A program made the translations under genes and the position numbers. A DNA stretch of 5,996 nucleotides from Campylobacterales bacterium (GTDB lineage: Bacteria > Campylobacterota > Campylobacteria > Campylobacterales > QNZT01): positions 10,099-16,094 of the forward strand of contig JALWRO010000218.1 in NCBI GenBank assembly GCA_027080605.1, in the 5' to 3' direction. The notes under the pieces are model-generated. The model was given only the letters and a program-made list of their open reading frames with translations. It searched no databases and was not told the DNA's origin. Of the stretch, positions 1 through 4,661 are shown piece by piece. Positions within the stretch are counted from its first letter, which is position 1. Each line of letters starts with the position of its first letter.

Positions 1-327
1 CGTCAGAAAATCCTGCCAGTTGTAGGTAAACTGCAGATAGAAAATAAACGTCACCGTCCCCTGTGTAATCACCCGCCCCACATATTTGCCGATACGAAAC
101 TTCAGCATCGCTGCTTCGAGTTTATCTTCCAGATACAAAATCTCCGGCTCCTCCGACTCCTGCAAAAGCCCCTTTTCATTCGGCTCTTTAAGCACTACTT
201 TCACAAACCCCACCGTCGGGAAGATATATTTGTTCTTTTCAATATCCATCGAAATACCGGCATTAAACTGGATAGACGCAGGATGCCCTTCCAGATTTTT
301 CATGTAAATTTCCCAATACTCTTGCAT
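1..327 (-). CDS. DUF695-domain protein, 3' end beyond window
   Basis: The first 109 codons are visible; the 3' end lies off the left edge. The family call rests on the general pattern of DUF695 proteins: an early 'GHPASI' segment (residues 15-20; other members have 'GKPASI' there), a stretch of beta strands ('YIFPTVGFVKVVLKEP', 34-49), a helix rich in acidic residues ('ILYLEDKLEAAM', 63-74) and 'YVGRVITQGTVTFIFYL' (82-98), resembling the family's 'YVGRVTTDGxRDFYFY' region. The function of DUF695 is unknown, and no signal peptide is seen, so it is probably cytoplasmic. The ATG shares its A with the TGA of hypA (TGATG), and a GGAG lies just upstream inside hypA, so the two are very likely translated together. 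Whether this points to a role in hydrogenase maturation is not known. Frame and start are secure; the family name is likely. Confidence 0.8.
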   Translation of the reverse strand, partial: MQEYWEIYMKNLEGHPASIQFNAGISMDIEKNKYIFPTVGFVKVVLKEPNEKGLLQESEEPEILYLEDKLEAAMLKFRIGKYVGRVITQGTVTFIFYLQFTYNWQDFLT

Positions 328-668
328 CACTCCATCTCCAGACTCATCAAATACATCTCCTCTCCATCAACCACCTTCACATCCAGACTCTCACACGTCC
401 TGCACTGGTACCGAAACTCATCGATCTCAAACTCCTCACCGCAGGTATTGCAGTGCAGCTTCAATTTCTGTATGTTCATGACAAACTCCGCCTCGTCGCA
501 CTTCGTCCCCTCTTTGAAAGTATCAAAAGCGATCTGCAGCAGATGCGGTTCCACACCACTCATCACTCCGATTTTTGTCACCACTTTCGTAATCTTCTCT
601 GCTTCGTTTTGTTCCGCGATCTCTTCACATTGATTCAAAAGCGCCTGGACGATGCTGTATTCGTGCAT
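327..668 (-). CDS. hypA: HypA, nickel metallochaperone for hydrogenase (or urease) maturation
   Basis: This is a full-length HypA of 113 residues, the usual size. The N-terminus MHEYSIVQALL is diagnostic: the amino group of Met1 together with His2 forms the Ni(II) site. The zinc ribbon is complete, with CxxC at C73/C76 and CxxC at C89/C92. The family's known role is to deliver nickel with HypB to the large subunit of [NiFe] hydrogenase in the cytoplasm (and to urease in Helicobacter). No other hyp or hydrogenase gene is visible here; the only partner is the overlapping DUF695 gene downstream. An AGGAA Shine-Dalgarno lies about 6 bases before the ATG, and a TATAAT -10 box with an adjoining palindrome lies upstream, so it probably has its own promoter rather than depending on the YtfJ gene 75 bases upstream. 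Confidence 0.97.
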   Translation of the reverse strand: MHEYSIVQALLNQCEEIAEQNEAEKITKVVTKIGVMSGVEPHLLQIAFDTFKEGTKCDEAEFVMNIQKLKLHCNTCGEEFEIDEFRYQCRTCESLDVKVVDGEEMYLMSLEME

Positions 669-676
669 TGTTTTTC

Positions 677-700
677 CTGAATAGTTATTCAGTTATTATA
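677..700 (-). promoter_or_regulatory. hypA promoter with start-site palindrome
   Basis: On the minus strand a perfect TATAAT lies at 700-695, with no convincing -35 box at the usual distance, as is common in Campylobacterota. The predicted transcript start is near 688. A palindrome, CTGAATAGTTATTCAG (677-692, 7-base arms around GT), covers that start point and ends just before the AGGAA ribosome-binding site. It could be a repressor operator or a small 5'-UTR hairpin. Seen directly: the -10 match and the palindrome. Inferred: promoter activity and any regulator. Confidence 0.55.
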
Positions 701-743
701 CTCACCCAACCTTGAAGCTATATGCACCTGTTGAAACTTTTAT

Positions 744-1259
744 TTAATTATTTAAATTTTTTTCGATAACTGCAAAAGCTTTTTGCATCTCTTCCTTATC
801 TATTGTGCCGTCATGCTGATAAATGAGCTTTCCCTGTTTATCGAAAATAAGAATATTGGAAGCATCATCTTTCAATCCCCATTCCCTGACCAGGTACTTT
901 GTCTTGTCTTTGACATAAATTGTATGAGGAAACTCTTTTTGTTTCGCTTTTAGTTTTTTTGCAATAACAAAATCGGGCAACCATGTTGCTTTGAGGTTAA
1001 TAATGGCAACTGAACCATACTTCTCTTTGTCATAATTTTTTTGATGCAGGGCATCGATAAACGCCTCGTTGTCCTCTTTTTTATCCGGATCGACATAAAA
1101 GAGGACATAGACTTTATCTATAAGCATCCTGGAATGCCAGGGCGTTCCATCCACCCTTCCACCATTTTTACCAGATAATGTAACCTCTTTGGGTATTTCT
1201 CCGGGCGTCAGCGCAAGTAAAGAAGCTGCTATACACAAACCTGTCAATATTTTTTTCAT
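744..1259 (-). CDS. YtfJ-family periplasmic protein (thioredoxin-like fold)
   Basis: A 171-residue protein with a short signal peptide (basic MKK, then hydrophobic 4-17). The rest matches the YtfJ family: 'DKVYVLFYVDPDKKEDNEAF' (48-67, cf. GKV-V--hVDPD), 'VAIINLKATWLPDF' (84-97), 'YLVREWGLKDDASNILIFD' (122-140) and 'GKLIYQHDG' (143-151). Structure-based knowledge of the family places it near thioredoxin/peroxiredoxin folds, but there is no CxxC: the only cysteine (C9) is in the signal peptide, so classic thiol-disulfide chemistry is excluded. Its function is unknown. It lies 56 bases after pldA on the same strand, has an AAGGA ribosome-binding site just upstream, and is probably the last gene of the DUF2202-pldA-ytfJ transcript. 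No clear terminator follows. Confidence 0.85.
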   Translation of the reverse strand: MKKILTGLCIAASLLALTPGEIPKEVTLSGKNGGRVDGTPWHSRMLIDKVYVLFYVDPDKKEDNEAFIDALHQKNYDKEKYGSVAIINLKATWLPDFVIAKKLKAKQKEFPHTIYVKDKTKYLVREWGLKDDASNILIFDKQGKLIYQHDGTIDKEEMQKAFAVIEKNLNN

Positions 1260-1315
1260 TATTTATCCTTTTAAGTAGTTTTATAGAGAATCGTTAATTA
1301 AAATTATTGTTTGCA

Positions 1316-2194
1316 TTAACGACTGATAGCCAGTCCAACAGAAACTTTGTTCACTCTGTGATTGTAATCGATCAAACTTTCACCATAACCGTTAAAGGTT
1401 TTAAAGAAGAGAAAAAGGTCATTCTCTTCCCGTGCAGGCAAAGGGTAGGAGTAAGTAAATTCTACGGAACCCTTTCTGCCTGAAAAACCGTAACGCAAAG
1501 CCAGTTTGAACAAATGTTTTTCATAAGGAATCATAAACTTTATCTGCCCATCTCCTATATACCTGGTTAAATCGGGATTGTAGTCTATGTTGTCAGCCAG
1601 GCGGAACCAGAACTCCATCTGTGTAATAAGATTCCAGTATTGAAAAAAAGTGGAAAAACTAAGCTTATTCCAACTGCGTTCATACTCTCCTCCTCGTCCG
1701 TTAGACTGATGGATCAACGCTATTTTAAACCCTTTTAAAGGCGTATGTTTTAAAAACTTATGGCTTGGAATTTTGACAAAAAGTTCCGGTTGATAATTGG
1801 ATTCACGAAAAAAGGCAGACTTTGCATACACTTGCCACCATGAACGCTGTGTATATCCAAAACTATAAATTTCCCCCAAACCAAAAAGGTTAGATGCAAA
1901 ATCATAACGAATACTCACCTGATATTCAGTTTCTGTTTTTCTGGGTGCATGCGTGCCGTTAGGAATAAAATCACTGTCATAACGATAGCTAAAAGGCAAA
2001 ATATAGTTTTCCTTATAAGCTTTTACATTGAAAGAGGAGGTGATAATTTTGTAGAGTGTCTTTTTCGACGATCCGTTAATATCCAGAGATTGCAACATTT
2101 CGTATTTAACTTTTCTTATCTCTTTTGTCTCTGTAGTATAATCTATAGCATGAAGTGATAAAACAAAAGAGATTAAAACAAGAAAATTTCGCAT
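1316..2194 (-). CDS. pldA: Outer-membrane phospholipase A (OMPLA)
   Basis: A 292-residue protein, close to the E. coli PldA length (289), with a signal peptide (about 1-16, cut near 'LHA'). The active-site block 'HQSNGRGGEYERSWNKL' starts at H162 and keeps the exact spacing of the E. coli catalytic triad: H162, S164 and N176 correspond to H142, S144 and N156. 'DNIDYNPDLTRYIGDGQIK' and, near the end, 'FNGYGESLIDYN' are further family signatures. OMPLA is a beta-barrel enzyme that, when activated as a calcium-dependent dimer, cleaves acyl chains from phospholipids that reach the outer leaflet of the outer membrane. The start is 9 bases after the stop of the DUF2202 lipoprotein gene, with an AGAGAG ribosome-binding site overlapping that gene's end, so the two are co-transcribed. 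Odd point: the chain ends in 'AISR', lacking the usual C-terminal aromatic residue of barrel proteins. Confidence 0.95.
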   Translation of the reverse strand: MRNFLVLISFVLSLHAIDYTTETKEIRKVKYEMLQSLDINGSSKKTLYKIITSSFNVKAYKENYILPFSYRYDSDFIPNGTHAPRKTETEYQVSIRYDFASNLFGLGEIYSFGYTQRSWWQVYAKSAFFRESNYQPELFVKIPSHKFLKHTPLKGFKIALIHQSNGRGGEYERSWNKLSFSTFFQYWNLITQMEFWFRLADNIDYNPDLTRYIGDGQIKFMIPYEKHLFKLALRYGFSGRKGSVEFTYSYPLPAREENDLFLFFKTFNGYGESLIDYNHRVNKVSVGLAISR

Positions 2195-2203
2195 TGTATC
2201 TCT

Positions 2204-2935
2204 CTATCTTTGAGGATATTCAGGATGACAATAATTTACGCCGTTTAGAGAACCAAGACTGCAACACCCATCTGAAACACCTCTGTTTTTTAAACCTCTG
2301 TCAAAAGCCCGGTAGTGATTATAACTGCCTTGTCTCAAAAAAGTAAATACCTCCTCAACATCCACAGCATTAGAGGCTTTGGCTATTTCCAAATATCTGT
2401 TTAAGTCATTGATATCTGTAACTTCAACCATACACCCCACTTCCAGTGCATCTATCTCGGAATTCAAACCTTTTGAGACCAAATCATTATATAGATTTTG
2501 AATTTTTGAAATATCATACGTTCCCGGTTTCATCTCTTCAATCGGCGTATTCATATATCCTGACGGTGTCATATCTATATTTGTAAAATTGACATCATCA
2601 CTTATTTTATATTTTTGAACCAATCGTTGAACAGCGGTAATATGTTTATACTCAGACTTAGTCGCGATATTGATAAACTGTTTTATGCCCCATCTGGAGT
2701 AAAGTCTGTTATAAACATCATAAGCTAACCGTTCTTCATTTCCCATATAGGAAATAGTATTTGCCAGATTTTTATTTAACATATATTTTTCACTATTCAG
2801 TGCCGACTCTACAGATGTTGGAAGCTCCGTACTATAAGCATTTTTATGGGCACCTTTTTCGCCATTACCGTTACAAGCTGTGATCAAGAGGGAAAAAGCT
2901 ATCAACAATACACCTTTGGTCAAAATCACTTTCAT
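2204..2935 (-). CDS. DUF2202 ferritin-like lipoprotein
   Basis: A 243-residue lipoprotein: the signal peptide ends in the lipobox LITAC, with C21 as the lipid-modified cysteine. The DUF2202 domain spans about 60-215: 'MGNEERLAYDVYNRLYSRWG' (64-83), 'ATKSEYKHITAVQRLVQKY' (91-109), 'DALEVGCMVEVTDINDLN' (162-179) and 'GSYNHYRAFDRGL' (203-215). Glu67/68, Glu95, His98, Glu165, Glu171 and His207 fall where the family has metal-ligand-like residues of a ferritin-like four-helix bundle. DUF2202 has no proven function; metal or redox chemistry is inference from the fold. A tail after the domain (221-243) has C224, C225 and C236, unlike the paralogue at 3580-4197. The start is supported by AAGGA 8 bases upstream and by the lipobox. 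It is first in an operon with pldA and the YtfJ gene. Confidence 0.9.
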   Translation of the reverse strand: MKVILTKGVLLIAFSLLITACNGNGEKGAHKNAYSTELPTSVESALNSEKYMLNKNLANTISYMGNEERLAYDVYNRLYSRWGIKQFINIATKSEYKHITAVQRLVQKYKISDDVNFTNIDMTPSGYMNTPIEEMKPGTYDISKIQNLYNDLVSKGLNSEIDALEVGCMVEVTDINDLNRYLEIAKASNAVDVEEVFTFLRQGSYNHYRAFDRGLKNRGVSDGCCSLGSLNGVNYCHPEYPQR

Positions 2936-2964
2936 AATATTGATCCTTATTCTAAAATATATTG

Positions 2965-2998
2965 ATTATAGCAAGTCGGTATGAACTCTGTATCAACC
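2965..2998 (-). promoter_or_regulatory. Promoter of DUF2202 lipoprotein-pldA-ytfJ operon with 11-base direct repeats
   Basis: A perfect TATAAT lies at 2970-2965 on the minus strand, giving a predicted start near 2958 and a 5' leader of about 22 bases. In place of a -35 box are two direct repeats, GGTTGATAC (2998-2990) and AGTTCATAC (2987-2979), exactly 11 bases apart; a degenerate third unit, ACTTGCTAT, follows at 2976-2968. Two or more same-facing half-sites per DNA turn beside a weak -35 box are typical of promoters activated by OmpR/PhoB-family regulators. The plus-strand promoter at 3110-3143 has the same design. The regulator is not identified. Confidence 0.6.
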
Positions 2999-3000
2999 TT

Positions 3001-3032
3001 TAAGTTTTAATTTTTCACATCAAAATAATCCA
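3001..3032. repeat. Left copy of ~35-base direct repeat flanking the DUF1104-DUF2202 module
   Basis: This stretch matches 4319-4354 in the same orientation. The core 3011-3033 agrees with 4333-4355 at 21 of 23 positions, including a 17-base exact run (TTTTTCACATCAAAATA). The outer part TAAGTTTTAAT matches TAAGTCTTAAT at 4319-4329; the right copy has four extra bases between the two parts. The right copy lies in the cytochrome gene; this one lies in the divergent promoter region. Confidence 0.55.
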
Positions 3033-3045
3033 AATTTACCAAAAA
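3007..3045 (-). pseudogene. Fragment resembling 3' end of the cytochrome c gene
   Basis: Read on the minus strand, this short stretch encodes LDYFDVKN followed by TAA. LDYFDVK is identical to residues 103-109 of the cytochrome encoded at 4287-4661, and the DNA is nearly identical as well. Upstream of it the frame quickly meets a stop (TGA at 3048-3046) and the similarity fades, so no haem motif or start is present. It is best seen as the leftover end of a duplicated or displaced cytochrome gene, not a working gene. Chance similarity in AT-rich DNA is possible but unlikely given the 17-base exact run. Confidence 0.45.
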
Positions 3046-3109
3046 TCAATTTTTTAAACAGATTTAAATTTTAAAATAATTACAGAAAAATTATAATATT
3101 TTTAATTTT

Positions 3110-3143
3110 AGGTAATACTCAGGTAATTATCTTAGGTTATGAT
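3110..3143 (+). promoter_or_regulatory. Promoter of DUF1104-DUF2202 pair with 11-base direct repeats
   Basis: A -10 box TATGAT lies at 3138-3143, with a predicted start near 3150 and a leader of about 52 bases. Upstream are the direct repeats AGGTAATAC (3110-3118) and AGGTAATTA (3121-3129), 11 bases apart, and AGGTTATGA at 3134-3142, which overlaps the -10 box. The first repeat begins exactly 28 bases before the -10 box, the same distance as in the divergent promoter at 2965-2998, and the units resemble each other (consensus about RGKTNATAC). A shared OmpR/PhoB-type activator is the simplest reading, but this is inference. Confidence 0.6.
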
Positions 3144-3201
3144 TTCGATAACTTAAAGCTAACAGCAAATGCTTTAAGAATTTCATATGAAAGGATGAAC
3201 G

Positions 3202-3504
3202 ATGAGAAAAGCAGTTCTGCTAACAGGTCTGTTGACCATGGGCTTACTGGCTGTCGATTTTTCACAAATGACAACAGAGGAACTCATAGCTCTGAAAGGT
3301 TCAGTCTCTGTTCAGGACAGAGATGCATTCAGAACCGAATTACGAAGTCGTTTGTCACAAATGACGCCAAATGAACATGCGGCTTTAAGAACAAATCGTC
3401 AAACAAATGCACAGCTTCAAAGGTCAAGACAAACGCAAATAAATCGCAGATTGACGGTGCATAGACAAAACAGAGGAACAGGTGCGGGCAGAAGTCATCG
3501 CTAA
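3202..3504 (+). CDS. DUF1104-family small secreted protein
   Basis: A 100-residue protein with a signal peptide (1-17, cut after 'LLA'). Residues 19-63 fit the DUF1104 pattern of Helicobacter and Campylobacter relatives: 'DFSQMTTEELIALKGSV' (19-35), then 'DRDAFRTELRSRLSQMTPNE' (39-58). The role of this family is not known; it is expected in the periplasm. The C-terminal third (63-100) is low-complexity and strongly basic, rich in Arg, Gln, Thr and Asn with almost no hydrophobic residues, so it is probably disordered and may bind an acidic partner, membrane or nucleic acid. The start is supported by AAGGAT 6 bases upstream. The DUF2202 gene follows after 75 bases on the same strand, with its own strong ribosome-binding site, and both probably depend on the promoter at 3110-3143. 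Confidence 0.8.
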   Translation: MRKAVLLTGLLTMGLLAVDFSQMTTEELIALKGSVSVQDRDAFRTELRSRLSQMTPNEHAALRTNRQTNAQLQRSRQTQINRRLTVHRQNRGTGAGRSHR

Positions 3505-3579
3505 AAAATGGAATGTAGTCAATGAAACAGGTTTGCTACCTTTAAATATTTTACATAATCTATATAAAAGGAGACAGAG

Positions 3580-4197
3580 ATGCTAAAAAAAACAGTTTTT
3601 ATTTCAACACTTCTTGCGCTTGTAATGGTAAGCGCGAATGCGAGAGGCATGCATCACGGTGCCGCCAAAAACAATTCGTTGGGTTATACCAGTAATCAAA
3701 CTGTAAATAACACAAGTACACAAGGTATCGCAGTTGCAAATATTGCAGTTAGCGAGTTAACTGATGATCAAAAAGAGAAGTTGACATTTATGGTTGAAGA
3801 GGAAAAAGTTGCCAGAGATGTTTACGCCCATTTATACGATACATATGGACTTCGTATTTTTGCAAATATCACTCAGGCGGAAAAACAACATATGAGTGCT
3901 CTGCTGGCTTTATTTGATAAATATAATTTAGAAGTTCCGTCAACAATCGGTAATACGGGTGTTTTTGAAAATAGTGAACTTCAGGCACTTTATGACACAT
4001 TGACAGAGAAAGGAGACCTCTCTTTAAGCGATGCTCTTGAAGTTGGTGTCGAGATTGAAGAAACAGATATTGCCGATCTCGAAAATATATTAAATGCAGG
4101 TGTACCTGAAGATTTCAAAATCGTTTACGAAAATCTTCTGAAAGGAAGTTATAACCATCTGAATGCGTTCAACAACCAGCTCATACGCCTGTACTAG
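3580..4197 (+). CDS. DUF2202 ferritin-like secreted protein
   Basis: A 205-residue protein with a Sec signal peptide (1-21, cut at the ANA|R site), no lipobox, and therefore predicted soluble in the periplasm. A Ser/Thr/Asn-rich linker (about 25-55, beginning with MHHG) precedes the DUF2202 domain at 60-200: 'LTFMVEEEKVARDVYAHLYD' (68-87), 'ITQAEKQHMSALLALFDKYN' (97-116), 'LQALYDTL' (134-141), 'DALEVGVEIEETDIADLENI' (151-170) and 'GSYNHLNAFNNQL' (189-201). Ligand-like residues are E73-E75, E101, H104, E154, E160/E161 and H193. The family function is unproven; ferritin-like metal binding is inferred. It is a paralogue of the lipoprotein at 2204-2935 but has no cysteines and ends directly after the domain. 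An excellent AAGGAG lies 6 bases before the ATG. Confidence 0.9.
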   Translation: MLKKTVFISTLLALVMVSANARGMHHGAAKNNSLGYTSNQTVNNTSTQGIAVANIAVSELTDDQKEKLTFMVEEEKVARDVYAHLYDTYGLRIFANITQAEKQHMSALLALFDKYNLEVPSTIGNTGVFENSELQALYDTLTEKGDLSLSDALEVGVEIEETDIADLENILNAGVPEDFKIVYENLLKGSYNHLNAFNNQLIRLY

Positions 4198-4217
4198 CCA
4201 ACATCTTCTGAAATTTA

Positions 4218-4312
4218 TTTAGTCTCAGTTGGTGAAGTACGTGTATCCCATTACTCCAAACAGAAGTTAAGTCTCAATGGCTGACTTCATTTTGGAGTGG
4301 TCGCAGTCCTAT
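4218..4312 (+). pseudogene. Possible 5S rRNA-like remnant
   Basis: The plus strand contains segments in the order and spacing of the first two-thirds of bacterial 5S rRNA: GGTGAAGTACGTGTATCCCAT (like the loop B/helix III part, where 5S has CCCAT), then AAAC and AGAAGTTAAG (5S: GAAC..AGAAGTTAAG), then TCTCAATGGCTGA (5S: CTC--GGCCGATG). The normal distal helix IV/loop E part is not recognisable before GGAGTGGTCGCAG, which only loosely recalls the 5S 3' end. I could not build helix I or a good helix II, so it is not a working 5S gene. It may be a decayed 5S copy or a chance likeness. It overlaps the last codons of the cytochrome gene on the other strand. Confidence 0.35.
4253..4298. repeat. Inverted repeat in the convergent intergenic gap
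   Basis: ACTCCAAA (4253-4260) and TTTGGAGT (4291-4298) are perfect 8-base inverted arms. A smaller pair, AAGTC (4269-4273) and GACTT (4283-4287), nests inside. It sits between the convergent DUF2202 and cytochrome genes, so it might stop transcription from either side. However, the loop is long and the nearest T-run (4315-4319) is 16 bases away, so it is not a standard terminator. Confidence 0.35.
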
Positions 4313-4661
4313 GATTTTTAAGTCTTAATTTCTTTTTCACATCAAAATAGTCCAGGTACGCCTCTATACTCTCTTCTAAAAGCGTATCATTCAAATCCAA
4401 AGCCTTTTTTTTGGGAAATTTTAAAAAGAATTGCTTAGGCATAATGGAGTTTGCTATCTCTGGATTTTTCAGATATGAAAAAAGATGCTCTTTAATCCTC
4501 TCTTTTGTACTTAACTTCATCAAATAGCGCCGATAGATAAATTCACTGGGAATCTTCTGTTGCATGTGACAGTTTAAACAGTTTTGCTGCACCAGAGGAG
4601 GCACTTCTTTACTTTGCACAAGCGTCGCAAAGAGTACGAGTATAAGAAATTTGTTTACCAT
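4287..4661 (-). CDS. Small periplasmic monohaem c-type cytochrome
   Basis: A 124-residue protein with a signal peptide (1-17, hydrophobic 5-15, cut near 'VQS|KE') and one haem c site, CLNCH (C28, C31, proximal H32). M74 in 'NSIMPKQFF' is the likely distal axial ligand, as in class I cytochromes, where a Met-Pro pair is common. It should act in the periplasm as an electron carrier or haem-based sensor subunit. Its ATG lies inside the end of the sensor kinase gene (ATGGTAA overlap of 7 bases), so translation is coupled; an AAAGG ribosome-binding site lies within the kinase gene. The tail after about residue 112 is basic and ends in 'NHRTATTPK', encoded by DNA that overlaps the 5S-like stretch; it may be a read-through extension of an originally shorter protein. 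The specific cytochrome subfamily was not recognised. Confidence 0.85.
   Translation of the reverse strand: MVNKFLILVLFATLVQSKEVPPLVQQNCLNCHMQQKIPSEFIYRRYLMKLSTKERIKEHLFSYLKNPEIANSIMPKQFFLKFPKKKALDLNDTLLEESIEAYLDYFDVKKKLRLKNHRTATTPK
4319..4354. repeat. Right copy of ~35-base direct repeat
   Basis: This is the partner of 3001-3032, in the same orientation and about 1.3 kb away. It lies inside the cytochrome gene and encodes, on the minus strand, residues of 'LDYFDVKKKLRLK'. It differs from the left copy by a four-base insertion and a few substitutions. The DUF1104 gene, the soluble DUF2202 gene and the 5S-like stretch lie between the copies. Confidence 0.55.

Noticed and set aside
86..680. 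Plus-strand open frames opposite the DUF695 and hypA genes.
   Set aside because: They lie antisense to two clearly recognised genes, resemble no protein family and lack ribosome-binding sites.
1293..1320. Inverted repeat GTTAAT / ATTAAC between pldA and the YtfJ gene, considered as a terminator.
   Set aside because: Six weak AT base pairs with a 16-base loop and no T-run cannot make a stable terminator; the genes are more likely co-transcribed.
3526..3550. Small hairpin AGGT-TTGCT-ACCT followed by an AT-rich stretch between the DUF1104 and DUF2202 genes, considered as a terminator.
   Set aside because: The stem has only four base pairs and there is no proper T-run, so it is not supported.
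4198..4232. CCAAC / GTTGG inverted repeat just after the plus-strand DUF2202 stop codon.
   Set aside because: Five base pairs around a 25-base loop; not a convincing terminator or operator.
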